NCBI GenBank assembly: GCA_000827205.1
Contig: KN832554.1
Span: 2,667,789 to 2,731,788, forward strand
Direction of reading: 5' to 3'
Length of the DNA stretch: 64,000 nucleotides
Origin: Plicaturopsis crispa FD-325 SS-3
Lineage: Eukaryota; Basidiomycota; Agaricomycetes; Amylocorticiales; Amylocorticiaceae
The position numbers and the translations under genes were made by a program. How positions within the stretch are numbered: the stretch's first letter is position 1; the number at the start of each line of letters is the position of its first letter. Positions 44,009 through 55,684 of this stretch are shown one piece after another. The notes under the pieces were generated by a model. It had not been told where the DNA came from. It saw only the letters and a program-made list of their open reading frames with translations, and made no database searches.

Positions 44009-46839
44009 ATGCGTCCTCCAGTTCGCTTCCTATCATCTTCACTTCCAGCACACGCATCCAGCTCAGGAGCACGCTTTCGGCCGACCTTTCTACGAGGAAC
44101 TCAACCCACGGCCGATAACGCGCTTGTTCTACGGAGTAGAACCGGCTCGACGCGTCTCTTCACCCAAGGGGAACGCGAACGAAGTCAGGAACCTTTGGGG
44201 GACGAACTCGAACCTCGCGAGCAATCGACGCGTCTCCATACGCAGCGCGAGCCCCCCGGTCAGAGAGAACGCTCTTCCTCTTCCAGTGGAGCCCCTTTCA
44301 ATTTCGGTGGACCATCTGGAGGTGCTGGCGGTGGCGGGAGTATCTTTCCCTTAACCAGTTCGCCTCTGATCGATGCGGCCCTTACCACCATCGTAGGCCT
44401 GGGGCTAGGTACGTGTTATACATCTTTGGTTGTCGCTGTCACGCATCCTCGAGATAGTGAGAGGTCAATCCAGGCGACCTCTGGTCGGCCTCTAGCCTGT
44501 CAATGTCATGATGGATCAGTCGAGCATGCATGCGCAGTTATGTAAACCGAAAAGGCTGCGAGACGGCTTGGATATCAGTATCTAATGCATCTCTCTTCTC
44601 GAACGTCCAGGACGTAGGAGATGCAGGGTTTCGACGAGGCTATCTCCGTTCTTCATTATGATTGACCTTGATATGCCTTTACTGGACATCGTGTGCTGAC
44701 TCGAAGACAGTATTTGTAGGGGGTATCGCGTACCTATCGTGGTACAAGAAAAACGTCCTTGACAAGGTTAATATCAACGCACTCGAGCTTCTGCTATATT
44801 AACAATTCGATAGATTGAAGGAGCGTTTGCCAAAGGTTATGACCCGGCTCTTGAGCTGGCAAACCACGGTACCGCCAAAAGAGAAAAGGAAGACTCGTTG
44901 GACGACTTGGAAATTGATGAAGACGGACCATGGACGGAGCATCTTCGACGGCGCGAGCAAGAATGGGTGGACCGAATAATTCACGGTGCAGAGACCGGGC
45001 ATTATTTCATCCTCCTTGGCCCCAAGGTAAGATTGGGAACATTCTATTAGATACTCCCAGATAATGAACACCTTTTTGCGGCGATGGAACAGGGGGCTGG
45101 TAAGGGCACTATGATGTTCGATGCTATGCAGGCGAACCAAGCGGAGGGCGTCGCAATGTGCGACGCGCATCCAGATCTTGAAGTGTTCCGCCTGCGTCTG
45201 GGGAAGGCACTGAATTATGAGTACAACGAAGATTCTCAGACAGGTCTATTCCAGAGACGAGATCCCAGAGAAGGCAAGTAGAAAGCAGGCATCCCCCGTT
45301 TCATCGCCTACATATTGAGCTTCACCGGGTTTTTAGGTGGCCCCGCACTAGATATTGAACGAGGTAATCGCCGTCATGCTCACGCTACTATCCAATTCAT
45401 TTACGGATCTCCGCAGCTCTGAACAAGCTCGAAAAGGTTGCCCTACGATCTGCCAAACGGACAGGCAGACCGCTTGTTCTGGTCATTAACAACGTCCATT
45501 TCTTCAACAATGATGATGCAGGCAAAAACATCCTTTTGCAACTTCAGCAACGAGCAGAGGCATGGGCCGCTAGCGGTGAGCTATCTCTGCATTATAGCTC
45601 TACAACCTACTCATGCTTTCTCGAACACAATATAGGTATACTGACGTTTGTCTTCAGCACGTAAGCTCCCAGTCAATCGCTTTGAAACAACGGAGAATCT
45701 GATTGAGTCCAAAGGGATGACTCGTGGCCATTTTTCTTCATGCGTGAGTAGCATATCCACCATGCTGCTGATAATGCTATTTTCTTATATCCGCTGTTGC
45801 AGGCAAGACCGCTAGTCGCATGCATGTTTGTATCTTTCCTATCTCCAGATGGTCCATACCTGACACTACCGCAGGTCCTGTCCATCTACGACCTTGATAC
45901 CAAAGAGGCGCTCCATGCGTCCACCCGTATTCGCATGAACGCTCGAAAACGCGTCGAAGACCCCGAGGCGCTCAAAAAAGCCATATCCATCGTGGGCGGT
46001 CGCCTGGCATACCTGAATAAAGTAGCAAAATCCAGAGACACCGTAGAGATGGCTATGCATCTGCTAAGCGTCGAGAAGGCTTGGTTACTGAGCCAGATAG
46101 GCTTGATACCAGACTGCGACGACGATGTCATGGATGAGGTAGGCCGATTTTCCGATGTCTTGAGCGTACAGTATGCTGACCTGTAAACGCATAGCAAAAA
46201 TGGAGTTCATGCTCCTGGCTATTACTACGCGAGTTCGTGAAGATTAGACAAGAGCAAGAGCGCAATCCCGACTCGAATGGGAAGGGCCTGGAACTGCCCT
46301 CGATACCATATGTGTGTAACTTTCACTGTTCGCTCATACAAAAGTTCTGACCATGTTCTCGCAGTGGAAATGCCGTCAAATAATGACACGGGCGGACTTC
46401 TTGGAAGGTACGCTCTATCAAACGCCCCTCCGATTTTGCAACTGGTCACCATGCTAATTGATCTGCAGAGCTGGACAAAGCGAACATCGTATCGATAGAT
46501 GTAAGTCGCCGTCATCTCGTCGCTCAGGAGCATCCAACATGCGTACTGATACACAAACTTAGATCCATCATGACGTGCGTCCAGACTCGATGCTCATACT
46601 GCACGCTGCACGCCAGGTAGTTGAAGAAGAAGGCTTTGACGAGACATTGGACGATGTGCGGGAGCGAGTAGATGAGATCGAAAGTCTGCACCGCACAAGA
46701 GAGTTGACCGTGAGTCCCTCTGTCCTTCTGCGAGCCGTGAGCGTTTCCTGACGGAGACGTACAGTTTAAGGACTTGGACAAGGGCGACCAAATACAACTG
46801 AAGGTTGACAAGGGTGGTGCAGTGCGCAAGGACAGCTGA
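44009..46839 (+). CDS. mitochondrial P-loop ATPase of unknown role
   Basis: Fifteen exons: 44009-44408, 44711-44766, 44814-45026, 45093-45273, 45337-45363, 45417-45575, 45636-45660, 45715-45743, 45802-45824, 45875-46138, 46195-46311, 46365-46407, 46469-46500, 46563-46709, 46765-46839; 1791 nt, 596 aa. A basic Ser/Arg-rich N terminus looks like a mitochondrial presequence. One membrane span follows (VGGIAYLSWYKKNV, about residue 140). The ATPase domain has Walker A GPKGAGKGTM and a Walker B-like PLVLVINNVHF, with LTFVFSTDDSWPFFF in the sensor position. The C-terminal half is helical and charged. The order suggests an inner-membrane protein of the ATPase_2/AAA-like group. The intron after 45273 begins GCAAGT (GC-AG type), and the first intron (302 bp) is long. 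Confidence 0.85.
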
Positions 46840-47295
46840 ACGAGACCTGTTCTGTATATTGCAATTCGATCTGATTGCTCTTTACTATTGCCCGGTCAAC
46901 GTCTAGTATGCGCCCTCTGTGCGTCTTATGGCACCATGGCACCAGCGCTGTGATATCGATGGCTGCCGAACATACGTGAGGTGGGACGCTGCTCAGCGCT
47001 CAGCGCTAGTCAGTGCAAATGGTGCAGAATAGCTAATGTCTACCAATTTTTCAGTGCCCGCAATCATGTCCGGAGAGCGTTATGTGCACGAGCACCATAG
47101 ATAGTGCTTCGTTGTTGTATACACTTACCAGTCGTACTCGAGCTCGAGGATGTCGACGCGACTGAGTTATTCGCGGCAGTTATAGAGTATTTTCGGCGGT
47201 GATTTGTAAGCAAGCGTCAACTTTCCAGGACGTCCGTCTCTTGCTCTCTGCACTGCCAACTACCTCTCTCTTTACCCTCTTTCTCTCTTTCCGTG
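46840..47295. promoter_or_regulatory. intergenic region upstream of NAB2
   Basis: About 450 bp between tandem genes. The 70 bp before the NAB2 start are pyrimidine-rich. No other element was recognised. Confidence 0.4.
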
Positions 47296-49439
47296 ATGCC
47301 CCCCTTTGGACTGCTTATTGGAACGGAACGTGCTACGGCATTCCAGGTGCGTCAATATGGTTTTGTGAAGAGAATCCGGTCCTGACAGTGTCATTCAGAA
47401 ATCAATTCAGGATGAACTCACCAGGCGCGGTTTCAGCCCAGATGCTGGTGAGTATGCGCTCGTTCTGTCGTATCAACTGCCCTGACAACTTTTTTCTGTA
47501 GACCCTGTCATGGCGGAGTACATAACGATTATGATTATCAATAATAAAACAGCCGGTACGTGGACTCTCCACGTCGTGTTTGAATGCCACTAACATCCTG
47601 CTAACAGCGCAAGTCACCGGTGAACTGGAAGACCGTAAGACGCCCGTTTTGTTCGAAATCACCTGCGCGTACTGAGCGCCTCACACAGTCATTGGATCGG
47701 ATTACGATCCTAGCTTCACCGACTGGCTGTTCGCCGAAGCCGCCAAAGGAGCCCCGGAATCGGAAGCCCCGCCTCAAGCGTCGACCTCAGCTCAAGCTAT
47801 TGAGACTTCAGTCACTCGCGAACCACCTCCACACCTCCCTACGGATAACTCTCGGAGACCGCCAAACGGTCCTCGTACTGCATTGTATCAACAAGCTATC
47901 AACCAGGCGCTTCCCTCCACCTCGCCCTCCGCACAGAAACGTACTGCATCCGCCCGCTCGCCATCGCCTTCGGGTCACGGTCCCAACAAATCGAGGAGAA
48001 TGGATTTGCCCACAGGCCCTCGCGCTATGTTCCGCGACGGAAATACCAACCCACATCATGGCGGCTCACGCAGTCTGTTAGACCGGGTAGGAGGACGCCA
48101 TAATAATTACGGGAAGGACGATATACAAGCCCGCATCGACAACATCACAAACAACTCACCCGACCCCAACATGATGATGGCGCCCGGTGGTGGATTCGTG
48201 CCACAAAATGGGATGGGTGGGCCAATGGACATGAGTGGCATGGGTATGGGTAACCCGATGATGCTGCAAGAGATGATGATGAATCAGATGGCGATGATGG
48301 CGCAAATGGCGTCGACCATGGGTATGGGTCCGCAGTTTATGAATGGTGGAGGGCCAGGTTTCGGTATGCCAGGTGACATGGGGATGTTCCCGGGTGGCGC
48401 GCCGAATGGATTCCAGGGCTCGCCACCTCAGCAGCAGCAGCATATGGGTGGAGGTCATCGGGGCAGAGGTGCACCGCGGGGACGCGGCATGGGAAGAGGT
48501 CGGGGTGGTGCGCAGGGGGGACCAGGTCCGTCGCATGAGGCCTTCGTACCCGCTGCGGGGCCTCAGTCTTCAACACAAATCGCCGCACCGATACCGACGC
48601 CAGCCCTACCTGCTAACGGTACCCCCTCGACGGCGGCAGCCCTTTCTGCATCTACCGACGCCCAATCACGACCTGGTTTCGTCGTGCCCGAAAGACCGCA
48701 GTCCCCAACTCTCTGCAAGTTCAGCCTCAAATGCACGAATGCCCACTGTCGTTACTCTCATCCGTCTCCCGTCGCTACCCCCGAAAGTGGTGTTGTACTT
48801 AGCAACGAAGCGTGCGACAAAGGCAAGGACTGCAAAGACAAGGACTGCATCAAAGCCCACGTCAGCCCTGCAGTTCTCAACCCTGCCGGTAAGTTTTATC
48901 CTAGTCATGTTTGTTTATTGGCCGTACTAACAAGAATTCCAGCCGTTGCGGAGCCGCCAAAACAGAATGGACACCCGCCGTCGGCACCTCCGCACAATCA
49001 CACGTCTAACCCCACGCCTTGCCGATTCGGTGCTGCCTGCACACGACCCAATTGTCCGTATACACACCCTACCCCCGCAACTGCGCACAAGAGCAACCAC
49101 TTCGCGCAACAATGCCGGTTTGGCGCCGGGTGCACGCGCTCTTCGTGTCCGTTCCAGCATCCGGAAGGCCGCGTCCTGCCGACTGCATTCCATCGCGGTC
49201 TGTCGACTACCGCGCCTCTCGTGAACGTGCAGACGCCCGAGTCTGGCTCCATGGGCGGCCCGAGTCACAACCGGAGTGTGAAATTCAACAATGTCGGGGA
49301 GGGTGCTGAGAGCGTGAAAGACAGACTCGAGAAGAAGATGAAGGAAATAGAGGAGAAGAAGAGTCAGGCTGAGAAAGCCGTCGCCGAGGCCGAGGCTGCG
49401 ACGAAGAAGGACAACAACCCCGTCGCCATTACTGCTTGA
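47296..49439 (+). CDS. NAB2: Nab2-like CCCH zinc-finger poly(A)-RNA-binding protein
   Basis: Six exons: 47296-47346, 47399-47447, 47502-47555, 47608-47634, 47689-48888, 48943-49439; 1878 nt, 625 aa. The N terminus is the Nab2 PWI-like domain: IQDELTRRGFSPDADPVMAE, YITIMIINNKTA, ELEDLIGSDYDPSFTDWLF. Next come a low-complexity Ser/Pro region, a Met/Gly-rich stretch, an RGG-type segment (RGRGAPRGRGMGRGRGG) and a series of CCCH fingers (CKFSLKCTNAHCRYSH, CRFGAACTRPNCPYTH, CRFGAGCTRSSCPFQH). A charged coiled coil ends the protein. Nab2 binds poly(A), limits tail length and licenses mRNA export. The N-terminal domain is spread over four short exons (27-54 nt). Confidence 0.95.
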
Positions 49440-49873
49440 GGCCGTCGTCCGCGCTATCGAATATTTCACCACACCGCGGTGCCCCGTCTATATATGCTAT
49501 GAATCAAAATCGCGGACAATCCCTTTACTTATATTGACTTGTAGTATCTGTCTGGCTCTGTTCCTGCATGTTTTTCCTCTACGTCTACTAAACGCATTTG
49601 TTGGCCGTGTTGACAGTTGACTAGGATTGACTGAATAAATCAAACTCGTTTTGTTCGGATGGCCCACGAAGATGGGCATCCGCTGCTGCTGTCCTCCCTT
49701 GGCCATCTTTTCTGCGTTGAAATCTGAATGAGCGGCGAGCGCTGAGAATAACTAAGTAGCAACAAGAACCAGACACTTCTCGAGTTTCATCTTTGAAGAG
49801 AGTCGAGGATTGATACAATTTTATGCGGACAACACTATGCGAACACACAACAAATACTTAGTATGTACGTTGT
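49440..49873. other. convergent 3' intergenic region
   Basis: Between NAB2 and the SAP-domain gene. Nothing recognised beyond untranslated sequence. Confidence 0.5.
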
Positions 49874-51467
49874 TTAGAAACGATTCCGCGTCACCCTCCT
49901 GCGGCCTGAGGTTGGCTTGCTCGATGGCAAGACGTTTTCCTTGTCCGGATCCTCGGGTACGAGATCGTCGGGTTCTTGGTTCTGCGGATGCCCGAGTCCA
50001 GTTACCAATAGAGCCGCGACGCCAAGAGGATTTTCGTCGTAGTCGGTAGCGGTCTCCTGGGTGTCGTCGGGAGCATCCTCATCGAAATGGCCTCGAGGGT
50101 CCTTCTCGACTGGCTCTTCAAGCTGTTCTTCGAGATGCAAGGCGTCGAGCTCTTCGGCAGACATTTTCCCCTTTCCCTTGTCGTGCACCCGGCGGCGGGG
50201 AGAGTGGCGGGTCTTTTCTTCTTCTTCTGCATTGCCAGCATCCGTAGCCCTTCTGCGTTTGCTACTGGGAGGACTCGACGGTGGAGACCTACGCAGAACG
50301 ATTAGCGTACAACGAGGACTCAAATAGATGCCCACTCACGGAAGGTTGGATGGTTGACCGGTCACAGCATTCTGAGCCGCATAGGCGGCGTCTGCAGGGG
50401 CTTCTGCGGCAGCCTGAGGACTGTATACAAACAGTCAGAACATGTGTCAAAGACGATATGAATATGTATCTACCGTCTCGCGTCGGCATGGGCCTCAGTT
50501 ACAATATCGCCTGCTTTCAGCGTCGTAAGGTTACTCTCGGGCCTGAAAAAAGACATAAGCATAGATTATCATCATCGAACGGCACGGCTTACAACACGGC
50601 CTCGTTCTCGAGCTCCTCGTCACTACCCGCCTCGATCCATTCACCGTTATCAAGCTGAACCTCTCTGAACACGCCGGACCATATGTCGGTGGTCTTCCAC
50701 TCGGCCTCGCATTGACGCCAGTACATGAAATACGCCTCCAGTCGTTGGCGCCGGGCCCTCTCAGCACGCGCGGCGGTGCGATAGTCCTCGGCCATCTGCC
50801 GAGCCTGCGCAGCCCGTTTGCGGAGGTGCGTGCAGCGTTCCAGAGTCTGGCGGTCGCGGGCGGATATAGCCTCCATGATTGCGACGGTGCGCAGGAACTG
50901 CTCCTTGGGGCAGGGATCGGAGGGCTGCAGTCTCTGCGGCTTCCCCGGTGATTGAGGCGGGGACGTGTCTGGAAGGGGAGTATTACATCGGTATTGTAGG
51001 TTCTGGACAGCGGTATGGACTTACGAGCGGGGTTATCGTAAAGGTACGGAGTTTCGGATCTCTCGCGGGCGGGCTCCTTGGGAGAGGGGATATCTGCTGT
51101 GGAGGATGGGGTAGCCATTCTCGTACTACCAGCACCGGCGGACTCCGCACTGGTTGAAGCCCCCTGGGCAGCCTGGGGTGGTACAGTTTTGCCCATGTCC
51201 GGAGAACTGGACGACGGATAAGTAAGCGCCGCCGGTAGTAGAGAACTGTAGAAGAGCTTGACGTACGGTTGCACACCTTCAGCATCCCGCTTGGATAATA
51301 GATCGTTGATCATTGCTTCGGTCTTGCCGTTAGCCTTCACGTTATTGTCCTATCGACGCGTGAAGTGAGCCTCGTGGGCGATATACATGTATGTTTTCAC
51401 TTACTCTGGCTAATTTCTGGAGTGTGGCGCGCGGTAAAGCACGGAGGGCAGCGAGGTTAAAAGTCAT
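49874..51467 (-). CDS. SAP-domain protein (putative nucleic-acid-binding)
   Basis: Six exons on the minus strand: 51467-51405, 51349-51025, 50968-50593, 50542-50474, 50420-50340, 50288-49874; 1329 nt, 442 aa. The N terminus is a SAP motif split by intron 1 (LRALPRATLQKLAR, then DNNVKANGKTEAMINDLL). SAP motifs bind AT-rich DNA or RNA in chromatin and RNA-processing proteins. A Ser/Pro-rich linker follows, then a helical, Arg-rich segment (about residues 145-215: LERCTHLRKRAAQARQMAED). The C terminus is basic, then acidic (SSKRRRATDAGNAEEEEK, HLEEQLEEPVEKDP). I recognise no named orthologue; a nuclear role is inferred. Confidence 0.82.
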
Positions 51468-52023
51468 GGTGGAAGGTGTACGCAGGAGTACGGGGAATTA
51501 GAAAATGAAGGCATCGAACGCGGCATTGTTGCCTGTTTATAAAGACAAGAACAATGGCGACGCGCTTTGGCCAGGGTCAAAGCGCCGTCACATGAAATGC
51601 CGTAGCAACCTGCAAAATTGTTTTTTTCCTCGGCGTGTGCAACGCTTGGTAGTCGAAAGATGCACTGACCGTGTAAAGTTCTTTCATGGACTCGAGAAGC
51701 TTGCGAGGAGGCTGGTGTACCGCTGTCGACCATTGTGTCGAATGAAATCTTGAACAAGGGTACATCGGATATCGGAGCTCATTAAAACCCAGCGAATATT
51801 GGGCAGCAGGAAATCATAGCGCGTACTGTGCTAAAAACGAGGAGGGGGAGGGGAACTACCGGAGAATGACATCTTCCTGAGCTGCAAGTTGTCTGTTCAA
51901 AGGCCTCTAGAATTCTTTTGTCTTTGAACAGGCATTTTTGTCACTTTTTCGGATCCTAGGGTTGGATTTATTTGTTTTTTTTGGCATTGGCCTCAGAACA
52001 CTCTATTAGGGTGCTCCTTACAA
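51468..52023. other. promoter region of the SAP gene and tRNA upstream flank
   Basis: No coding feature. T-rich and C+T-rich stretches at 51900-51995 precede the tRNA gene. Confidence 0.5.
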
Positions 52024-52131
52024 GGCAACATGGCCGAGTGGTCTAAGGCGTTCGACTCAAGTGCATCCACTTAGCTGTACAGACGGCTTCGAATCTCGAA
52101 AGAGGCGTGGGTTCGAGTCCCACTGTTGTCA
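52024..52131 (+). tRNA. tRNA-Leu(CAA) with a 26-nt intron
   Basis: Cloverleaf read by eye. Acceptor stem GGCAACA pairs with TGTTGTC, discriminator A at 52131. The D arm is GCC...GGC. The anticodon stem TTCGA pairs with TCGAA at 52089-52093, with loop CTCAAG and anticodon CAA at 52058-52060. The intron 52062-52087 lies directly 3' of position 37, the canonical place. A long variable arm (CTC...GAG) marks a class II tRNA. The T arm is GTGGG TTCGAGT CCCAC. CAA plus a long variable arm means leucine. Confidence 0.93.
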
Positions 52132-52763
52132 TTTTGGGCGCAAATCTCATGCCTGCCGGCGTATCGTTAGCGTGTGCTTGTACACGGGTATATTTTTGTG
52201 GAATGAATCTTCGCGCAGCAGCTTCAAAGTGCTTCATTCGCGCATTTGGAGTGCATTGGTTGGGACTGACGCTGACCATATACTATAGGATAGAGACGAA
52301 TGCATCTTGCGAATTTAACGTCAACGCACATATCCATACATTGTCTACGCGTCTCCCACAGGTGAGGGTGTGGCGAGTGTTCACAAGTATAACCACAGGA
52401 ACTTCCAGGAGACGCCTCGCGTATGCCGTCATTCGCAAGGACGACTCCGGAGCAAGCAGTGCTATACGAACGTGTTCGTGGCACAACTCCTGCGTACCAA
52501 CTGAGAAAGACGAGGGAGAGGCAAGTAAGAACGTAAGAATAAACTAATAGCTGGATGACTCACCAACACGGCGAAGCTCGCCCGATTCAGGGCATACAAG
52601 TGCTGGACGTCGGTAGCAAGGTAGACCAGAGGACTAAGCACGTAAATTAACGGAATAGCATGCCAAACGATAGCGCGGCTTACCTCACGTCTCTAAGTGT
52701 TAGCTGGCGTGAGTTTGATTAGATCATTTCGAGAGGCCTGTTCTCGGAGGGGTGCCTCCCGCT
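52132..52763. other. intergenic region
   Basis: Between the tRNA and the 3' end of the Impact-domain gene. Open frames of up to 146 codons cross the tRNA and are not credible genes. Confidence 0.5.
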
Positions 52764-53582
52764 CTAATTGGTAAGAGGGCCCTTCGTTTCTGCTAGACTT
52801 TTGGTCTGTTTCGCGAGGATGGCTTTCACGTGCTGAACGGCTTTTTCCCTGGCGGTAACTAGACGACGCGCCTTGGAAAGGTCGCCCTCGCGGCGGAGCG
52901 CACTGTAATCCGATTTCTTGGCGATGTGTCCCCTTGCGTTTGTTTCTGAGGAGGATGCGGTCTTTTCGACTGAAGAGGGAGAGGTCGTTGATAGCTTGGC
53001 GCGTACTTCCGCCAGCAGCGCGTCCAGCGTCTCCAGAGTGGCTACGCAGTCGTCCATCTCCTCTGTCTTCTTGTACGTCTTGCACACCTCCCGTGCACAC
53101 GTCTCAATATGTGCGAACCGCACAGGCCCGAGCATGATGCCGCCATACCTGCACCCGCCGCCAAATCTACCACGTTAATGCAAACGAAAAGTTCAAATGG
53201 CATGCGCCACGCACCACCGCGAGACGATCACGACAGCGTCCATGACCGCCTCCGCCTTCATCACGTTCAAAACCTTTCCCCCTGCCCAGTCCTCCTTGTC
53301 GTCGTCGCACCCGCTCTGCACCTCGAAATCGTCCGGTCCTGCGAGGCCCGTGCGCCCGGGCTTCAGCACCATGCACCGCCATGCCGCAATCGCATGCGTC
53401 GGTGGCTTCGACCCGTGCACCACGTTCTTCAGGTGGCGGATGGCCTTCTGGGCATCCTGAGGAGTGCTAGCGCGGTAGATAGTCCCGACAAATGTAGACG
53501 ATCTGTCGCGAATTTCCTGCGAGGTCGCGAATATGGCAGGCTGCGATTTAGAGTGCCGTACAAAACCGTCCAGATTCGACAT
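52764..53582 (-). CDS. Impact/UPF0029-domain protein (YIH1-related)
   Basis: Two exons on the minus strand, 53582-53215 and 53148-52764; 753 nt, 250 aa. The Impact domain fills the N-terminal two thirds: DRSSTFVGTIYRASTPQDAQ, SKPPTHAIAAWRC, KVLNVMKAEAVMDAVVIVSR, WYGGIMLGPVRFAHIETC (the WYGG...LGP core is completed only after removing the 66-bp intron). The C-terminal third is a charged helix (KKSDYSALRREGDLSKARRL). Yeast Yih1 and mammalian IMPACT have an N-terminal RWD domain that competes with Gcn2 for Gcn1. This protein has no RWD, so it may not act in that way. Head-to-head with the NFKBIL1-like gene, 193 bp between start codons. Confidence 0.9.
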
Positions 53583-53775
53583 GCCTCATGTACGCGTCTT
53601 GTTACGCATACGAGATATGATACGACGAGCTGGTGGTAAAGTAGTAAGTGCTGCAACTTCAATGCGGGGAGGCGTCAAAGGGCTGATGACGTAATGACAT
53701 GTGGCTGAGTCTTAAGGGTAACGCGGAGGCTTATCCAAGTTAACGACTTCAGTCCTCCTTGTAAACTGGTCCTCC
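53583..53775. promoter_or_regulatory. short bidirectional promoter
   Basis: 193 bp between two divergent start codons, so both genes probably share regulatory sequence. No TATA box seen. Confidence 0.5.
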
Positions 53776-54893
53776 ATGCCAAAGCTCCATCTCAAGCGCA
53801 CACCCACCGAAGAGGCAGAACATCAATGGCGAAAAGCTCATAAAACCGCCCGCAAGGCTGCGAAGAAGTCCAAGCGCCCGCTCTCCACCTCCGTCGACGA
53901 TGCCAGTGGCGACGATGAGCCCTCTGGCAGCGGGTCGCATTGGCCACCGCGCCCCAAACGACAGAGGACACCGGAAGAGGAGATGCACACATGGGACGAG
54001 TTCGACGATGAGAATCCGTACGGCCCACCGCCGCCCTTGCCGAAAAAACACAAGCCCGACTTCGAAGATATCCGCGCACGCCTGGAGGAGGAGCGGTTCC
54101 GCGAGAAGATGGCGGGCGCGTTCGAGGACGACGAGCGGCTCGACTCCGTCGGTGCGCGGTTTAATGACTTTGCGCACGTACCAGGGCGCTGGCGGGACGT
54201 CAAGGTGGATGCGATGGACGATGATCTGGGCACGGGCGTAGATCCACGGCACATGGACGAGGATGACTATGCAGAATGGATCCGGATTGGGATGTGGCGG
54301 TACGTTTCTTGAGTCCCCCACATATCCGTAGCACTATTGACAGTAGATCATATAGGAAGAAGCACGCAGACGAGCATGCGGAGCAGCAACGGCAGAAAGC
54401 TGCCAAGGCCGCACGGCGTGAGCAGGAGAAGCGCGTCAAGGAGGAGACCGCACGCATTGAACGGGCCGCGGAGGAGGAGCGGAAGGCGCGCAAACTTGCC
54501 CGCGAAAGCCGCAAATGGGATGAAGCCCGGGAGACCTACGAGGCACGGTGGAAGGACCTGCTCACCGGCGACGACGAGCTGCGTTTCGAGGACATCCCAT
54601 GGCCCGTCGTCGCCGCGTATTCCAGCAGTAAACGCTCGGCACGTGTGGTGGTGGACGATCTGACCCCAGAGGCCATCTGCGCCTTCGTCGTCCCGCTCGC
54701 TGCAGGTTCTTCTGAGGCGGAGCTGAAGAAGGAGCGCAGGGACAAGCTGCGGGAGACGATGCTACGATTCCACCCGGATAAATTCGAGGGGCGGGTAATG
54801 CGGCGCGTACGAGAGAAGGATAGGGATCGGACTGTCGAGGCGGTCGGGTATGTCGCGAGAGCGTTGAATACATTGATGGCAGAGTCGCCATAG
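53776..54893 (+). CDS. NF-kappa-B-inhibitor-like protein 1 (NFKBIL1/IkBL) homologue
   Basis: Two exons, 53776-54299 and 54356-54893; 1062 nt, 353 aa. The protein is strongly charged. It starts with Lys-rich helices (EEAEHQWRKAHKTARKAAKK), contains a long Lys/Glu/Arg coiled coil (about residues 175-235) and ends with the fungal/metazoan NFKBIL1 tail: IPWPVVAAYSS, LRETMLRFHPDKFEGRVM, GYVARALNTL. The HPDKF stretch is the hallmark. The human protein has ankyrin repeats that are absent here, as in other fungi. A nuclear or RNA-processing role is suggested by work on animal homologues; function in fungi is unknown. Confidence 0.82.
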
Positions 54894-55684
54894 ACGCTTC
54901 ATTCTCCGTGCATTCAATGCACAAATCATGGTATGTGCATCGTTATTGATGCCTGTACTGCACGTTTACATGATATCCAGTTCAAATGCCTAGTAGCATT
55001 CGCCGATCCTCCGATGGATCACTCAATCTACACGGTGCTTGTCAGCCTGGAGAGGCGGAGACTGCCTCTTATTCCGCGGAGTTCATCCGCGAGATCAATG
55101 TGGTTTCGTCGAAAAGATCTGCAGCTCTCCACTGCGAATGTGCGCCGTTCTGTGTTCCCGACCAGAAGGCTGCGGTCCAGCTATCCGCTCTCCTATGCAG
55201 ACACGTCTGCCCAGCGCCGGCTCAGGGTTTGCAGACCCACATGGGCCAATATCCTGTCAAACGATAGGCCGAGTCCAAACTGCATATATATCCGTTGTGA
55301 GTCCAGAGTATCGTAACGAGTATCAGCTACATTCGCCAAATACCTTGACACTAAATTACCATGAAGTCCATGCCAGAGCGATTGAGAAAAAGTTCAAAAA
55401 CGAACGAGTGTGCAGTAAGCTAGCGGGATGATATGTAGTGGCAATGACGGGCGTGATACAGAGGGGAAAGCGAGGGTGCTCGGGGCGTCTAGGTACGAAA
55501 GCGAGATGCAAAGAGGGGTGGGGGTGGATAATGAATACGAATATGCGGGGGAGAGCGGATAGATAAATCAATGATGCCAAAGGGTCCATGTCCATCCGAG
55601 TTGAATGTTCCGGGAAACAGTAAATCTAACAGCACAACAACAGAGCGGACGAGTCCGTGCTTACAGTCAAATACACGGTTCTTT
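54894..55684. other. convergent 3' intergenic region
   Basis: Between the NFKBIL1-like and GH72 3' ends. No supported gene; several short frames only. Confidence 0.5.

Noticed and set aside
52043-52547. Open frames of 60-146 codons crossing the tRNA
   Set aside because: They run through a well-formed tRNA-Leu and show no protein family features.
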